Below are positions 7,960-16,378 of a DNA stretch of 34,805 nt, one piece after another. A program made the translations under genes and the position numbers. Under the pieces are notes generated by a model. It was given only the letters and a program-made list of their open reading frames with translations. It was not told the origin of the DNA and did no database searches. The stretch spans positions 1 through 34,805 of the forward strand of contig CALAYC010000229.1 of the NCBI GenBank assembly GCA_937894935.1, in the 5' to 3' direction. The stretch comes from an uncultured Verrucomicrobiota bacterium. GTDB taxonomy: Bacteria; Verrucomicrobiota; Verrucomicrobiia; Limisphaerales; JADLHS01. Position 1 is the first letter of the stretch. Each line of letters starts with the position of its first letter.

Positions 7960-8604
7960 TCAGTTGGCGGTTGGTTGCGAGGCGACAGGTTCTGCGTCGC
8001 GGTTCGGTTCGTTGGAGGCGAGCGAAGCGGTTTCGGCCTCGGCAACAGGAGCGGTTTCCGTGCTGTCGCTCGGAGCAGTTTTTTCCGGCGCGGGCGGTGG
8101 ATTCAATCCGTGTTCCAGCAGATGGGCCACGTCTCGTTGCACCGCTTCGAGTTGATTCAGATGTAAATCCGGATCGGTGATGGTGAACACATCGCCGGTT
8201 TTGGGATGTTCGTAGATGAACGTGCGCTTGCCGTCGCGAACGATCTGTTCTTTGACCTTAAGAATGCGTTTGCGTTCCAGCATCACGGCGAGAATGAAAC
8301 CCGCCGGAATGTAACGCGGATCATTCAATTCGATCAGCTTCTTGAGCAAGGTTTCAGCAGTGTCTTTCTGAATCGCCTCCACCACTGGCGGCGGAGATTG
8401 ATACGTACCCTGCCAACGTGAGATCAGGCCTTTTTGAATAGACGCGTCGGCGAACTGCTTCTGCCAACAGGCTTCGCAGACGTCCAAACGACGCAAATCC
8501 GGCGCGTCATCGAACAGCAGCGTGTGATAAGTCTGCTTGTCGGCGAAAGGCTGTTGGCACGCCTCACAGGCGTGGGCGCGCGATTGAATATTCCACTCGT
8601 TCAT
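7960..8604 (-). CDS. Conserved hypothetical protein with paired CxxC motifs
   Basis: A 214-residue soluble protein I do not recognise by function. The N-terminal 46 residues contain two CxxC knuckles, C13-E-A-C16 and C43-E-A-C46, likely to bind one zinc ion. The middle (about residues 60-165) is mixed and charged, with IPAGFILAVMLERKRILKVKE and FIYEHPKTGDVFTI-like sequence. The last 45 residues are low-complexity, rich in P, A, E, S and T. I chose the ATG at 8604; a longer frame to 8658 would begin inside the -35 box of a good promoter. It is the first gene of a likely operon with rnc, nine bases apart, so a role in RNA handling is possible but is inference. Confidence 0.7.
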   Translation of the reverse strand: MNEWNIQSRAHACEACQQPFADKQTYHTLLFDDAPDLRRLDVCEACWQKQFADASIQKGLISRWQGTYQSPPPVVEAIQKDTAETLLKKLIELNDPRYIPAGFILAVMLERKRILKVKEQIVRDGKRTFIYEHPKTGDVFTITDPDLHLNQLEAVQRDVAHLLEHGLNPPPAPEKTAPSDSTETAPVAEAETASLASNEPNRDAEPVASQPTAN

Positions 8605-8629
8605 GAAAACAACTTGGCGTTGTGAACAG

Positions 8630-8658
8630 ATTATTCGCCGACGCGGCGGCGAGTTCAA
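8630..8658 (-). promoter_or_regulatory. Sigma-70-type promoter for the rnc operon
   Basis: On the minus strand TTGAAC (8658-8653) is followed by exactly 17 bases and AATAAT (8635-8630). This predicts a transcript start near 8623, about 20 bases before the ATG at 8604. It decides against the longer upstream start for that gene. Confidence 0.55.
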
Positions 8659-8668
8659 TTAAGAATTC

Positions 8669-9049
8669 TTAGCGAACCAAATGAACGAGCGTCGGATCAT
8701 TCGCAAAGGCTTTAGCCAACGGCGCGTCCAGCGTTGCGGGTACACAGTCATGCTGACGGGCAAGCGCTACCAGATATCGATCGGTATTCTCATTAGCGCC
8801 AACCATCAGGTCGGTTCGTACGACGCAGTCGGCACAACTCAAATCGTCTGCAATGAACCGATGACGTGGGTTGCTGAGCAAACTGCGTAAAACCTTGAAC
8901 GCATCTTCGGGTGTTAAGCCATAACCGAGTAAGGGGTGAAGAAACGCGCGCAAATCCCGACTGCGATACGGGACGGGTTGCAAAGCTGTTTACACCCGCT
9001 CGCCGGGAGGCAGGTCTTTGATTCGGTCGATAACTTCCTGCGCGCTCAT
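8669..9049 (-). pseudogene. Remnant of a second VapBC-like toxin-antitoxin locus
   Basis: The ATG at 9049 starts a 19-codon frame, MSAQEVIDRIKDLPPGERV, then TAA at 8992-8990. It matches the beginning of small antitoxins that open with M-x-A-x-E-x-I-x-x-I-x-x-L-P. Directly after it, a frame open from about 8983 to 8669 encodes only the back half of a PIN toxin: RHRFIADDLSCADC, then TDRYLVALARQHDC with its conserved aspartate, then ATLDAPLAKAF. The front half of the toxin, with the first catalytic aspartate, and most of the antitoxin are gone. The simplest reading is an internal deletion that joined the antitoxin N-terminus to the toxin C-terminus. A short TTG-initiated protein cannot be excluded but would lack an active site. 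Confidence 0.65.
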
Positions 9050-9105
9050 GAGAGCAGTATTCCGGAAAACCTGAGTTCAGCAAGTGGCGGTTTTCAGGTT
9101 TTCAA

Positions 9106-10653
9106 TCAATCGGCATTTGTCAGCTTCAGTCGCAAACACGCGGCTTCCCGGTCGTTGCGCACGAGGAGCAAATCGCCGGAAAGCGCGATGGGATTCCAGG
9201 TTTTGGAATTGAATACCCGAAATCGTGCCAGTTCATTCGGAGCTTCCGGCGTGGGACGGAGCAGGATCAGTTCGCCCGATTCCGCCAACAGCAGATAAAG
9301 ATTTCCGACGAGCAAGCCCTGTCCATGACCGTAGCGACCTTCCTTCCATCGCTGTGAGCCATCAGCCAGATCCACGCAGGCTAAAATGCCGTCGTCGAGA
9401 CCGTAAAGATGACCGTCGCGCGGGAAAAGATGCGCGAACTTGGCTTTCATGCGGATGGATTTCCAGACCAATTGCGCCACGAGACGACCGGAACTCGCGG
9501 GTGAAATTTCCAACAGTTCCGAACCGACTCCGTAACCGCTGGAAAACAAAACGCGATTTGTGCTGATGACCACCGGCGACGCGCACACGGCATTGCCGTT
9601 GCCCCACGGGCGTTCCCATAACGTGGTGCCCGTGCTCGGATCGTGACCGGAGACGCTGCCATCGTTGAAAGATAAAATCTGCGGCCCGCCTGCCAGCGTG
9701 GCGACGCGTGGCGACGAATAACTCGGACCACTTGTCCCACCAGACCACGCGCGAGTGCCGTCTTCAATTTGAAACGCGAGCAGCGTTTGTGTCGCGCCTT
9801 CACCGGCGTGAACAATCACTAGGTTTGAAACAATCAGTGGTGAGGCGGTGTAACCCCATTGCGGCGGTTTGCCGCCGGATTCCGCGATTAAATCGCGCGA
9901 CCAGATCGGTTGGCCGTTTGCGAGGTCGAGACAATTAAGCAAGCCGGTAGCGCCGCATGTGAATACCCGATTGCTCCATACGGTCGGCGTCGCGCGCGGT
10001 CCTTCGCCTGCGATGACTGTGTTGTATCGAGCGGTATCGCTGTGAAGCCACAGTTGTTTTCCGGAACGCAAATCATACGCGACGACGCATTCATTTTCGC
10101 CGCGTTGTTCCTGTGTTATGGCGACGTCTCCGATAATCGCAAAACCCGACCAACCGGCGCCGACCGTTTGTCGCCACAAAATTTCCGGCGGATGCTCCAG
10201 CCAATTCGTTTCCAACGTCGGACCAGCCAGAATCCCGTCGCGACCCGGGCCGAGATACTGCGGAAAATCCGGCTGTTGCGAGTGGTTCAATGAAACGACA
10301 TTTGTCTCAGCGACTGTTGTTTGAAACTCGATGGGTTTCGCCCAGCGAAATTCAACAATCGGCAACAAGTCCCCGCTCATGCCGCGAATTCGAAATAACG
10401 ATGCGCAGATTATCGCCAGTGCAACCGCGCCGGATGTGATGCTCAATCGCAACTTCTTCGGCGCACGTGAAAGGAACGTCCACCACAGCAGCAATAGAAT
10501 TCCCGAGCTGATGACGATTTGCGCGATAAGCAGATTCCGGCGTTGAAACGGCCAATCCTCCTGTCTGCGTACCCAAAAAACCACGGCGACCATTCCGAGC
10601 AGAATTAAGATTCCCGGCCACCAACGGATGGAGCGTGGATTTGCTGCGGTCAC
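9106..10653 (-). CDS. Membrane-anchored PQQ-like beta-propeller protein
   Basis: A 515-residue protein with three hydrophobic helices in the first 90 residues (about 12-28, 42-61 and 71-88), then a large extracytoplasmic domain of PQQ-like/WD-like repeats. Repeat blades are marked by the W-containing motifs typical of this fold: GKQLWLHSD, GQPIWSRDL, GTRAWSGG, GTTLWERPWG and GSQRWKEG. Before the propeller is DFPQYLGPGRDGIL, common in planctomycete and verrucomicrobial PQQ-like proteins. The propeller may be structural or bind a partner; nothing shows that it is a PQQ enzyme. It is the last gene of the run lpxD, carboxypeptidase, DUF3634, and starts four bases after the DUF3634 stop, which argues for one transcript. 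Confidence 0.82.
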   Translation of the reverse strand: MTAANPRSIRWWPGILILLGMVAVVFWVRRQEDWPFQRRNLLIAQIVISSGILLLLWWTFLSRAPKKLRLSITSGAVALAIICASLFRIRGMSGDLLPIVEFRWAKPIEFQTTVAETNVVSLNHSQQPDFPQYLGPGRDGILAGPTLETNWLEHPPEILWRQTVGAGWSGFAIIGDVAITQEQRGENECVVAYDLRSGKQLWLHSDTARYNTVIAGEGPRATPTVWSNRVFTCGATGLLNCLDLANGQPIWSRDLIAESGGKPPQWGYTASPLIVSNLVIVHAGEGATQTLLAFQIEDGTRAWSGGTSGPSYSSPRVATLAGGPQILSFNDGSVSGHDPSTGTTLWERPWGNGNAVCASPVVISTNRVLFSSGYGVGSELLEISPASSGRLVAQLVWKSIRMKAKFAHLFPRDGHLYGLDDGILACVDLADGSQRWKEGRYGHGQGLLVGNLYLLLAESGELILLRPTPEAPNELARFRVFNSKTWNPIALSGDLLLVRNDREAACLRLKLTNAD

Positions 10654-10657
10654 AGGT

Positions 10658-10954
10658 TCAAGGATTCAAAATCACATTGCGCAACCGTTGCTGAATGGAT
10701 TCAGGAACGTGCCGGGAAAATGTTACGCGCCGGTCCGGTGTGATAGCAATGAAGCCTGTGTTGACTCCGGCGTCTCTGACCATCTCGGTCACCGCTTCGC
10801 GAACGTGGCGCGGTAATGCTTCACCGCTGAATCGACAATTCCCCGCGCGAACTTCAATCAAACTCCGGCAATTCAACGGCGGTCGCGAGCGGAGAAACGC
10901 AATCACCAACACCACCAATGTCGTTACGCCCGCGGCGATGATTGCCCATCGCAT
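10658..10954 (-). CDS. DUF3634-like small membrane protein
   Basis: A 98-residue protein with a single N-terminal helix (about residues 3-20) and a small basic soluble domain. The end reads RRVTFSRHVPESIQQRLRNVI, the pattern I associate with DUF3634; that family match is from memory. The function is unknown. It sits three bases from the D-alanyl-D-alanine carboxypeptidase stop and four bases from the propeller gene, so it is co-transcribed with envelope genes. Confidence 0.7.
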   Translation of the reverse strand: MRWAIIAAGVTTLVVLVIAFLRSRPPLNCRSLIEVRAGNCRFSGEALPRHVREAVTEMVRDAGVNTGFIAITPDRRVTFSRHVPESIQQRLRNVILNP

Positions 10955-10957
10955 AGT

Positions 10958-12532
10958 TCATTCGTCGCTGCGGCCCGTGAAATCCGCGAGCAGCACCATG
11001 ATTTTGTCGAGTTCTCCGCGCGGGCTGAACTCAGCCGAGGGCGCGATATAACGATTCAACATCAGCGCGAAGGCGAGTTTTTCGCCGGCAGCCGTGGTGA
11101 CATAGCCGGAAGTGGAATTTGCCCAACGCAACGTGCCGGTTTTCGCGTGGACGTTGCCTTCCGCGCGCGTGCCTTTCATCCGATTGCGCAACGTGCCGTC
11201 GCGTCCCGCCACCGGCAGCGCATCGTGATAGCTTTTCGCTTCCGGATGTTTGCTCATGGATTCGAGCAGCGTAATTGTCGCGTTGGCAGTGGTCAGATTG
11301 TTGCGCGATAAACCTGAACCTTCCTCAAAGCGAACTTCATTTCGCTTCACGCCAATCTTCGTCAGAAATTTTTCCAACTCGCGAATGCCGTAATCTTCCG
11401 ATGACATCGTGCCGACTACCGTTCCGGCGGCTGGATTTGGATCGCGTGCGCGTTCGGCGAGTGCTTTCTCGCGTTCCAGCGAGCCGACATGCGCGAGCAT
11501 GAGATCGGTGTAAAGATTCTGCGACGGTTTCTGCACGGCGACGTTGAGTTCGCGCATTGGTTTGGATTCGACCGCGCCGAGTTCGATTAATGCGCTGAAA
11601 TCCAGTGGTTGAACGGCGCGGTCGAGCCAGTTCACAGTTCGCGTTTTGCCGGTTACTTTCACGCCGTTTTGCAGCAAAGCTTCGCGGAAAAATTCCACGA
11701 ACAGACCCGCCGGATTATGCATCGTCACGTCGTCGGTGTAATTCGTCTGGTTGAGCGGCATTGTGCCGGTGACGTAAACCACATTCTGGCCGAGCGGACG
11801 ATAGACGCTGATGCTGCGTCGGCCGCCGGCGGGGACGGTTTGCGTGCGGTTGTTCAAAACCAAGTAGCTGGTTGCGGGTTTGAGCGTGAGTTCACATGGC
11901 GCGCCGGGTTGCGGTCCGGGACGCACGGAAAGCTCGAGGATATTGTCGTTGATGGTCAGGGCCGAAATCTCCGCGCCGTAATAATAATTCATATCATCCC
12001 ACACCCAGCCTGAGCCGTAGGGCGAGCCGACGATGAAACTGTCGTCGCCGATGAGGTCGCCGGAAACCTCGCGCACGCCCGCGTTCGTGAGCGCGGCGAC
12101 GAGCGGTTGCAACGCTTTGAAAATGTTGCCGCCGCCAGCCTTGAGGTTGAAACCGGGATCGCCACGACCGTAAACAATCAAATCACCTTTCAACCCGCCG
12201 CGGGCGTCGGGTTTTGCTGCCGCGTAAAGCGAAGTGCGAATGCGATAATCCCCGCCCAGTTTGTCGAGCACCATGGCCATGGTGTAGAGCTTACAATTCG
12301 AGGCCGGGCTGAGGAGTTTATCGGCGTCGTGAGCAAACAGGACTTTGCCGCTCTCCAACGAAACGATTTTTACGCCGAACGTGCCGGCGGCGAAACGCGG
12401 TTGCGTGACGAGGTCCGTCAGGCGTTGTTGTAATTCGGCGAGGGTGGCAGGAGGATTCGTTTGCGCGCGGCTTGAGCCGACGAATCCGAGTAACAGGCAG
12501 CTAACCAGCAGGCAGCGAAGCAGAATTATCAT
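10958..12532 (-). CDS. dacB: D-alanyl-D-alanine carboxypeptidase/endopeptidase, PBP4 type
   Basis: A 524-residue periplasmic peptidase (family S13) that trims or cleaves peptidoglycan cross-links. A signal peptide occupies residues 1-23 (MIILLRCLLVSCLLLGF, cleavage after SRA). All three penicillin-binding motifs are present: SxxK as S78-N-C-K81, SxN in SGLSRNN, and KTG in HAKTGTL. The large insertion between the first two motifs is typical of PBP4 and absent from low-mass DacA enzymes. I chose the ATG at 12532 because it gives a clean signal peptide. An open frame continues upstream to 13006 but runs through lpxD and looks like shadow sequence; an ATG at 12577 would only add a basic n-region. 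It lies 79 bases after lpxD. Confidence 0.9.
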   Translation of the reverse strand: MIILLRCLLVSCLLLGFVGSSRAQTNPPATLAELQQRLTDLVTQPRFAAGTFGVKIVSLESGKVLFAHDADKLLSPASNCKLYTMAMVLDKLGGDYRIRTSLYAAAKPDARGGLKGDLIVYGRGDPGFNLKAGGGNIFKALQPLVAALTNAGVREVSGDLIGDDSFIVGSPYGSGWVWDDMNYYYGAEISALTINDNILELSVRPGPQPGAPCELTLKPATSYLVLNNRTQTVPAGGRRSISVYRPLGQNVVYVTGTMPLNQTNYTDDVTMHNPAGLFVEFFREALLQNGVKVTGKTRTVNWLDRAVQPLDFSALIELGAVESKPMRELNVAVQKPSQNLYTDLMLAHVGSLEREKALAERARDPNPAAGTVVGTMSSEDYGIRELEKFLTKIGVKRNEVRFEEGSGLSRNNLTTANATITLLESMSKHPEAKSYHDALPVAGRDGTLRNRMKGTRAEGNVHAKTGTLRWANSTSGYVTTAAGEKLAFALMLNRYIAPSAEFSPRGELDKIMVLLADFTGRSDE

Positions 12533-12611
12533 ATCCGATTGTTGACGGCGCACCCGCCGTTTGAACAGACACATATTCGTTCCAGCCGAGAAGGAAGCGC
12601 TGCGGTCGGAT

Positions 12612-13646
12612 TTAATCGCCGGCAGCGTTTTCGTGCAGTCCCAGCTTTTTCTCGAGGGCGCTGACCCGGCGCAGTAAATCCGGCAATCGTTGAATCGCCA
12701 GGAGTTGTCGCTTCGTTTGTTTGTCTGGAAGCGCAGGACTGCCGAGCACCATCTGGCCGTCGGGAATGTTGTGCATGACGCCGGATTGCGCGCCGACCGT
12801 GACTTTGTTGCCGATCTGTAAATGCCCACCCACGCCGACCTGTCCGGCGAGAATGACGTATTTGCCCAGCTTCGAGCTGCCGGCAACTCCTGCTTGCGCG
12901 ATGATGATGCTGTATTCGCCGACCTGCACGTTGTGCGCGATTTGAACGAGATTATCGATTTTCGTTCCTTTGCCGATGACGGTCGGCCCGAGTGCGCCGC
13001 GGTCAATCGTTACATTCGCGCCGATTTCAACGTCGTCGCCGATAATTACGTTCCCCACTTGCGGCACTTTGCGATGCACGCCGTTGTCGAGCACGTAACC
13101 GAAGCCGTCCGAGCCGATCACCGTTCCGGCGTGAATGCGGACGCGATCGCCGAGTTCCGTGCGTGCATAGAGCGTCACATTCGGAAACAAAACGCAACCC
13201 ACGCCAACTTTGGCGCCAGCGCCAATGTAATTATTGGCGTGAAGAATCGTTCCGCCCCCAATGGAAACATCTTCGCTAATGACGCAATTCGGTCCGATGT
13301 GCGCTGTGGCATCAACGCGCGCCGATCGAGCAATGACGGCGCTGGGGTGAATGCCGGCGGGCAATGGCGGTTCGGGGAAAAACAACGCCAGCGCTTTGGC
13401 AAATGCGATGCGCGCGTGCGCCACGCGAATCAACGTTTTGCCGGTGCTGGAAGTTTTTTCACCACTGACGATGATGGCTGATGCGGCGCTCTGTTCGGCG
13501 CGGAGGAAAAATTCGTCTGTCTCCGCAAAAGTCAGATCGCCAGCCTGAGCGCGATCCGTCGGAGAGAATCCTTTGAGTTCGACTTGCGCATCGCCAACAA
13601 CCTCGCCATCAAGGTGTTTAGCAACGGCAGCGGCAGAAAAAGTCAT
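12612..13646 (-). CDS. lpxD: UDP-3-O-acylglucosamine N-acyltransferase
   Basis: A 344-residue acyltransferase of lipid A synthesis. It adds the second 3-hydroxyacyl chain, from acyl-ACP, to UDP-3-O-acylglucosamine in the cytoplasm. The N-terminal uridine-binding domain (about 1-100) is followed by left-handed beta-helix hexapeptide repeats (about 100-290), with GIHPSAVIARSA, HIGPNCVISEDVSIGGG and VGNVIIGDDVEIGANVTIDR. The catalytic histidine is H238 in IAHNVQVGEY, matching H239 of E. coli. A short helical C-terminus (about 310-344) completes the trimer-forming enzyme. Length is typical. It is the first gene of the envelope operon and diverges from the Gfo/Idh/MocA gene at 13736. Confidence 0.95.
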   Translation of the reverse strand: MTFSAAAVAKHLDGEVVGDAQVELKGFSPTDRAQAGDLTFAETDEFFLRAEQSAASAIIVSGEKTSSTGKTLIRVAHARIAFAKALALFFPEPPLPAGIHPSAVIARSARVDATAHIGPNCVISEDVSIGGGTILHANNYIGAGAKVGVGCVLFPNVTLYARTELGDRVRIHAGTVIGSDGFGYVLDNGVHRKVPQVGNVIIGDDVEIGANVTIDRGALGPTVIGKGTKIDNLVQIAHNVQVGEYSIIIAQAGVAGSSKLGKYVILAGQVGVGGHLQIGNKVTVGAQSGVMHNIPDGQMVLGSPALPDKQTKRQLLAIQRLPDLLRRVSALEKKLGLHENAAGD

Positions 13647-13668
13647 AAGTCCGAGGGCAAGTCACACG

Positions 13669-13697
13669 TTGACTTGAAAAATTTTCGCCACTATAAA
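13669..13697 (+). promoter_or_regulatory. Sigma-70 promoter of the first Gfo/Idh/MocA gene
   Basis: TTGACT at 13669-13674 and TATAAA at 13692-13697 are separated by exactly 17 bases. The predicted start near 13704 leaves a 30-base leader before the ATG at 13736. This is the best sigma-70 match I see in the window. Confidence 0.65.
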
Positions 13698-13735
13698 GAC
13701 GCGCGACAGCAATTCAACCCCTACTTACTTTATTT

Positions 13736-14905
13736 ATGGCCAAGACTCTGCGCGTTGGAATGGTCGGTTACCGTTTCATGGGGAAAGCGCATTCAAATGC
13801 GTGGCGTCAAGCGCCGCGCTTTTTCCCACTCAAAGCTCATCTGGAGCTCCACACCATTTGCGGACGCGACGCTAACGCCGTCCAAACCGCCCGGGCGCAA
13901 CTCGGCTGGCAAAACGCTTCTACCGATTGGCGCGATGTCGTGGAATCGCCGCTGATTGACATCGTGGACATCAACACGCCGAACGATTCGCATGCGGAAA
14001 TCGCCATCGCCGCCGCGCAGAACGGCAAACACGTGCTTTGCGAAAAACCGCTCGCGCTGACCGTCAAACAAGCGGAGCAAATGCTCGCCGCCGTGCAAAA
14101 GGCGAAAGTGGTTCACATGGTTTGCCACAATTACCGGCGCATTCCCGCCATTGTGCAGGCCAAGAAAATGTTGGCGGAAGGCGCGCTTGGAAAAATTTAT
14201 CATTTCCGCGCCCGTTACGCGCAGGATTGGCCGGCAGATCCGGAATTTCCATTGGTCTGGCGCTTGCAAAAAGGCGTCAGCGGCACCGGTGCGCATGGCG
14301 ACATCAACGCGCATATCATTGATCTCGCGCGTTTCCTCATCGGCGAATTTTCCGAAGTGTGCGGTTTGTTGCACACGTTCATTCCGGAACGTCCGTTGCC
14401 CGACGATAACGCTAAAGGTGCTGGCCTTGCCGCTAAAGCCGCTCGAAAAATGGGTAAAGTCACCGTGGACGACGCGTCGTTGTTCATCGGTCGCTTTGAA
14501 AACGGCGCCATCGCGAATCTCGAAGCGACGCGCATGGCGTTGGGACGCAAGAACCACATCACCATCGAAATCAACGGTAGCAAAGGCTCGCTTTACTTCG
14601 ATTTCGAGGACATGAACCGGTTGAAGTATTTCAGCAATGACGATCCGAAAGATCGTCAGGGTTTCCGTGACATTCTGGTCACCAAAGGCGGCGTGCATCA
14701 ATATTTCGGCAGTTGGTGGCCGGAAGGACACATCATCGGCTACGAACACACATTCATTCACACGATTGTGGACTTCGTAAACGCCTGTGTTGACGGCAAA
14801 CCGGTCCAGCCGACGTTTGAAGACGGCGTGAAGAATCAGCGTGTTCTCGAAGCGGTCGAAAAATCCGCTACGTCAGGCAAGTGGGTGAAGATTGTTAATA
14901 AATAA
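13736..14905 (+). CDS. Gfo/Idh/MocA family oxidoreductase
   Basis: A 389-residue NAD(P)-dependent oxidoreductase. The Rossmann fold opens with RVGMVGYRFMGKAHSNAW, in which the usual GxGxxG is G-Y-R-F-M-G. CEKPLALT at about 102-109 supplies the conserved EKP lysine (K104). The C-terminal substrate domain follows, with GDINAHIIDLARFLIG holding the expected histidine. Members act on sugars, inositols or related polyols; the substrate cannot be told. No signal peptide is visible. It is followed 177 bases later by a second family member on the same strand, which suggests a shared carbohydrate pathway. It has a clear promoter but no obvious Shine-Dalgarno sequence. Confidence 0.9.
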   Translation: MAKTLRVGMVGYRFMGKAHSNAWRQAPRFFPLKAHLELHTICGRDANAVQTARAQLGWQNASTDWRDVVESPLIDIVDINTPNDSHAEIAIAAAQNGKHVLCEKPLALTVKQAEQMLAAVQKAKVVHMVCHNYRRIPAIVQAKKMLAEGALGKIYHFRARYAQDWPADPEFPLVWRLQKGVSGTGAHGDINAHIIDLARFLIGEFSEVCGLLHTFIPERPLPDDNAKGAGLAAKAARKMGKVTVDDASLFIGRFENGAIANLEATRMALGRKNHITIEINGSKGSLYFDFEDMNRLKYFSNDDPKDRQGFRDILVTKGGVHQYFGSWWPEGHIIGYEHTFIHTIVDFVNACVDGKPVQPTFEDGVKNQRVLEAVEKSATSGKWVKIVNK

Positions 14906-14916
14906 CTATCCGCAGC

Positions 14917-14944
14917 GGCTGCTTTGACGTTCGTTAAAGCAGCC
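14917..14944 (+). terminator. Hairpin after the first Gfo/Idh/MocA gene
   Basis: GGCTGCTTT at 14917-14925 pairs perfectly with AAAGCAGCC at 14936-14944, 12 bases after the stop codon. No T run follows, so it may be a weak terminator or an mRNA 3' stabiliser. Confidence 0.4.
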
Positions 14945-15049
14945 AGCCAGCAGATGAGGCGGCGTCACGCTGAGAATCACTGAATTTGCTAAATGTGCAG
15001 CCGCCATTGCGTCATGGTTGTCGTGCTGGCAGGATGCTTACCTCTACGT

Positions 15050-15068
15050 CAGGCAAGGGATGCCTGAT
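15050..15068 (+). other. Small hairpin before the second Gfo/Idh/MocA gene
   Basis: TCAGGCA at 15050-15056 and TGCCTGA at 15062-15068 form a perfect seven-base stem around AGGGA, 14 bases upstream of the ATG. The purine loop could affect ribosome access. The rest of 14945-15082 holds no gene that I can see. Confidence 0.3.
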
Positions 15069-15082
15069 TTCAGATTAAATTT

Positions 15083-16228
15083 ATGAAAACCATCAAGGCA
15101 GGAATTATCGGCACCGGTTTTATCGGACCGGCTCACGTGGAAGCGGCGCGCCGCGTCGGCTTCGTGGAAATGGTCGCGCTCTGCGAAGCGAACGAAGATC
15201 TCGCGCGCTCCAAAGCCGCTGCCCTCGGCATTCCCAAAGCCTACGGCAGCGTGGCCGCGCTTCTGAAAGACCCGGAAGTTGAGGTCATTCATAACTGCAC
15301 GCCCAATCACGTGCATTTCAAAATCAGCAAACAGATCATGGCCGCGGGCAAGCACGTCATTTCCGAAAAGCCGCTCGCGATGACCACGAAGGAATCTGCT
15401 GAGCTCGTCAAACTCGCGAAGAAAACCGGCGTCGTGAATGCGATCGATTTCAATTACCGCTACTACCCGCTCGTGCAGGAAGCCAAAGCGATGGTCGCGT
15501 CCGGCAAACTCGGCGATGTTTTCCACGCCACCGGGTCGTACACGCAGGATTGGCTCTATCTCAATACCGACTGGAACTGGCGGCTCGTTCCGCAATACAG
15601 CGGTAAATCCCGCGCCATCGCGGACATCGGCTCGCACTGGTGCGATTGCATTCAATTCGTCACCGGCTTGAAGATTAAGCGCGTTTGCGCGGATTTTCTG
15701 ACGGTTCACAAAAAGCGCATGAAGCCCAAGAAACAGGTCGAGACCTACTCGGGCAAAATGCTGCAACCGTCCGATTACGAAGCGATGCCGATCAACACCG
15801 AAGACTTCGCAACCGTGATGTTTGAATTCAACAACGGTGCGCGCGGTTCATTTTCGGTGTCGCAGGTGTTCGCTGGACGTAAGAACCGGTTGTTTTTTGA
15901 ACTCGCCGGCTCGAAGAGTTCCATCGTGTGGGATCAGGAACGCCCGAACGAAATGTGGATTGGTCATCGCGAACGTCCGAATGAATTATTGATGAAAGAT
16001 CCGTCGTTGCTCAGCCCTGAAGCGCGGCCGTACGCACATTATCCCGGCGGCCATCCCGAAGCGTATCCGGATGGACTGAAGAACTTCCTGCTCCGCGTCT
16101 ATTCGCATCTGGCCGGAAAAGAGAAACCCGCATTCAGCACCTTCCAGGACGGTCATGATGAACTCGCAATCTGCGAAGCGATTCTGGCCAGTTCGAAATC
16201 GAAGAAGTGGGAAACAGTGCGTTACTGA
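15083..16228 (+). CDS. Gfo/Idh/MocA family oxidoreductase
   Basis: A 381-residue dehydrogenase of the same family as its upstream neighbour but only distantly similar. The nucleotide-binding motif is GIIGTGFIGPAHVEAARR (canonical GxGxxG). SEKPLAMT at about 94-101 gives the conserved lysine K96. DIGSHWCDCIQFVTG in the second domain carries the expected histidine. The insert with KKRMKPKKQVETYSG and the ending GHPEAYPDGLKNFL resemble sugar-dehydrogenase members often found in Verrucomicrobiota. No signal peptide is visible. A long hairpin follows the stop. Confidence 0.9.
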   Translation: MKTIKAGIIGTGFIGPAHVEAARRVGFVEMVALCEANEDLARSKAAALGIPKAYGSVAALLKDPEVEVIHNCTPNHVHFKISKQIMAAGKHVISEKPLAMTTKESAELVKLAKKTGVVNAIDFNYRYYPLVQEAKAMVASGKLGDVFHATGSYTQDWLYLNTDWNWRLVPQYSGKSRAIADIGSHWCDCIQFVTGLKIKRVCADFLTVHKKRMKPKKQVETYSGKMLQPSDYEAMPINTEDFATVMFEFNNGARGSFSVSQVFAGRKNRLFFELAGSKSSIVWDQERPNEMWIGHRERPNELLMKDPSLLSPEARPYAHYPGGHPEAYPDGLKNFLLRVYSHLAGKEKPAFSTFQDGHDELAICEAILASSKSKKWETVRY

Positions 16229-16255
16229 TCCACCACCTCCGCATTTGACCCGACG

Positions 16256-16288
16256 AACGGCCCGCATGACATAAACATGTGGGCCGTT
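16256..16288 (+). terminator. Stem-loop after the second Gfo/Idh/MocA gene
   Basis: AACGGCCC at 16256-16263 pairs with GGGCCGTT at 16281-16288, and GCATG/CATGT extends the stem to 13 pairs with one G-U and a seven-base loop. Only three T follow, so termination may be partial. Confidence 0.5.
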
Positions 16289-16304
16289 TGCTGTACTAAA
16301 ACTC

Positions 16305-16360
16305 TTGTCAGGCTCTGGTTTCAGACGGATAAAGATCGAAGTTGTAACTCAGTTGTAACC
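16305..16360 (+). promoter_or_regulatory. Possible promoter and direct repeat before the PEP-CTERM gene
   Basis: TTGTCA at 16305-16310 is followed after 17 bases by GATAAA at 16328-16333, a fair sigma-70 pair. Downstream, GTTGTAAC occurs twice, at 16341-16348 and 16353-16360, a 12-base spacing near one helical turn. The repeat ends 18 bases before the start codon and could bind a regulator. Confidence 0.35.
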
Positions 16361-16378
16361 CGTAAATTCCTGACGTAT

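Noticed and set aside
12533..13006. Long N-terminal extension of the carboxypeptidase frame
   Set aside because: It lies entirely in lpxD on the same strand in another frame, is rich in R and S, and would bury the signal peptide.
13793..14761. 322-codon open frame opposite the first Gfo/Idh/MocA gene
   Set aside because: The plus-strand protein is a clear family member; the reverse frame has no motifs.
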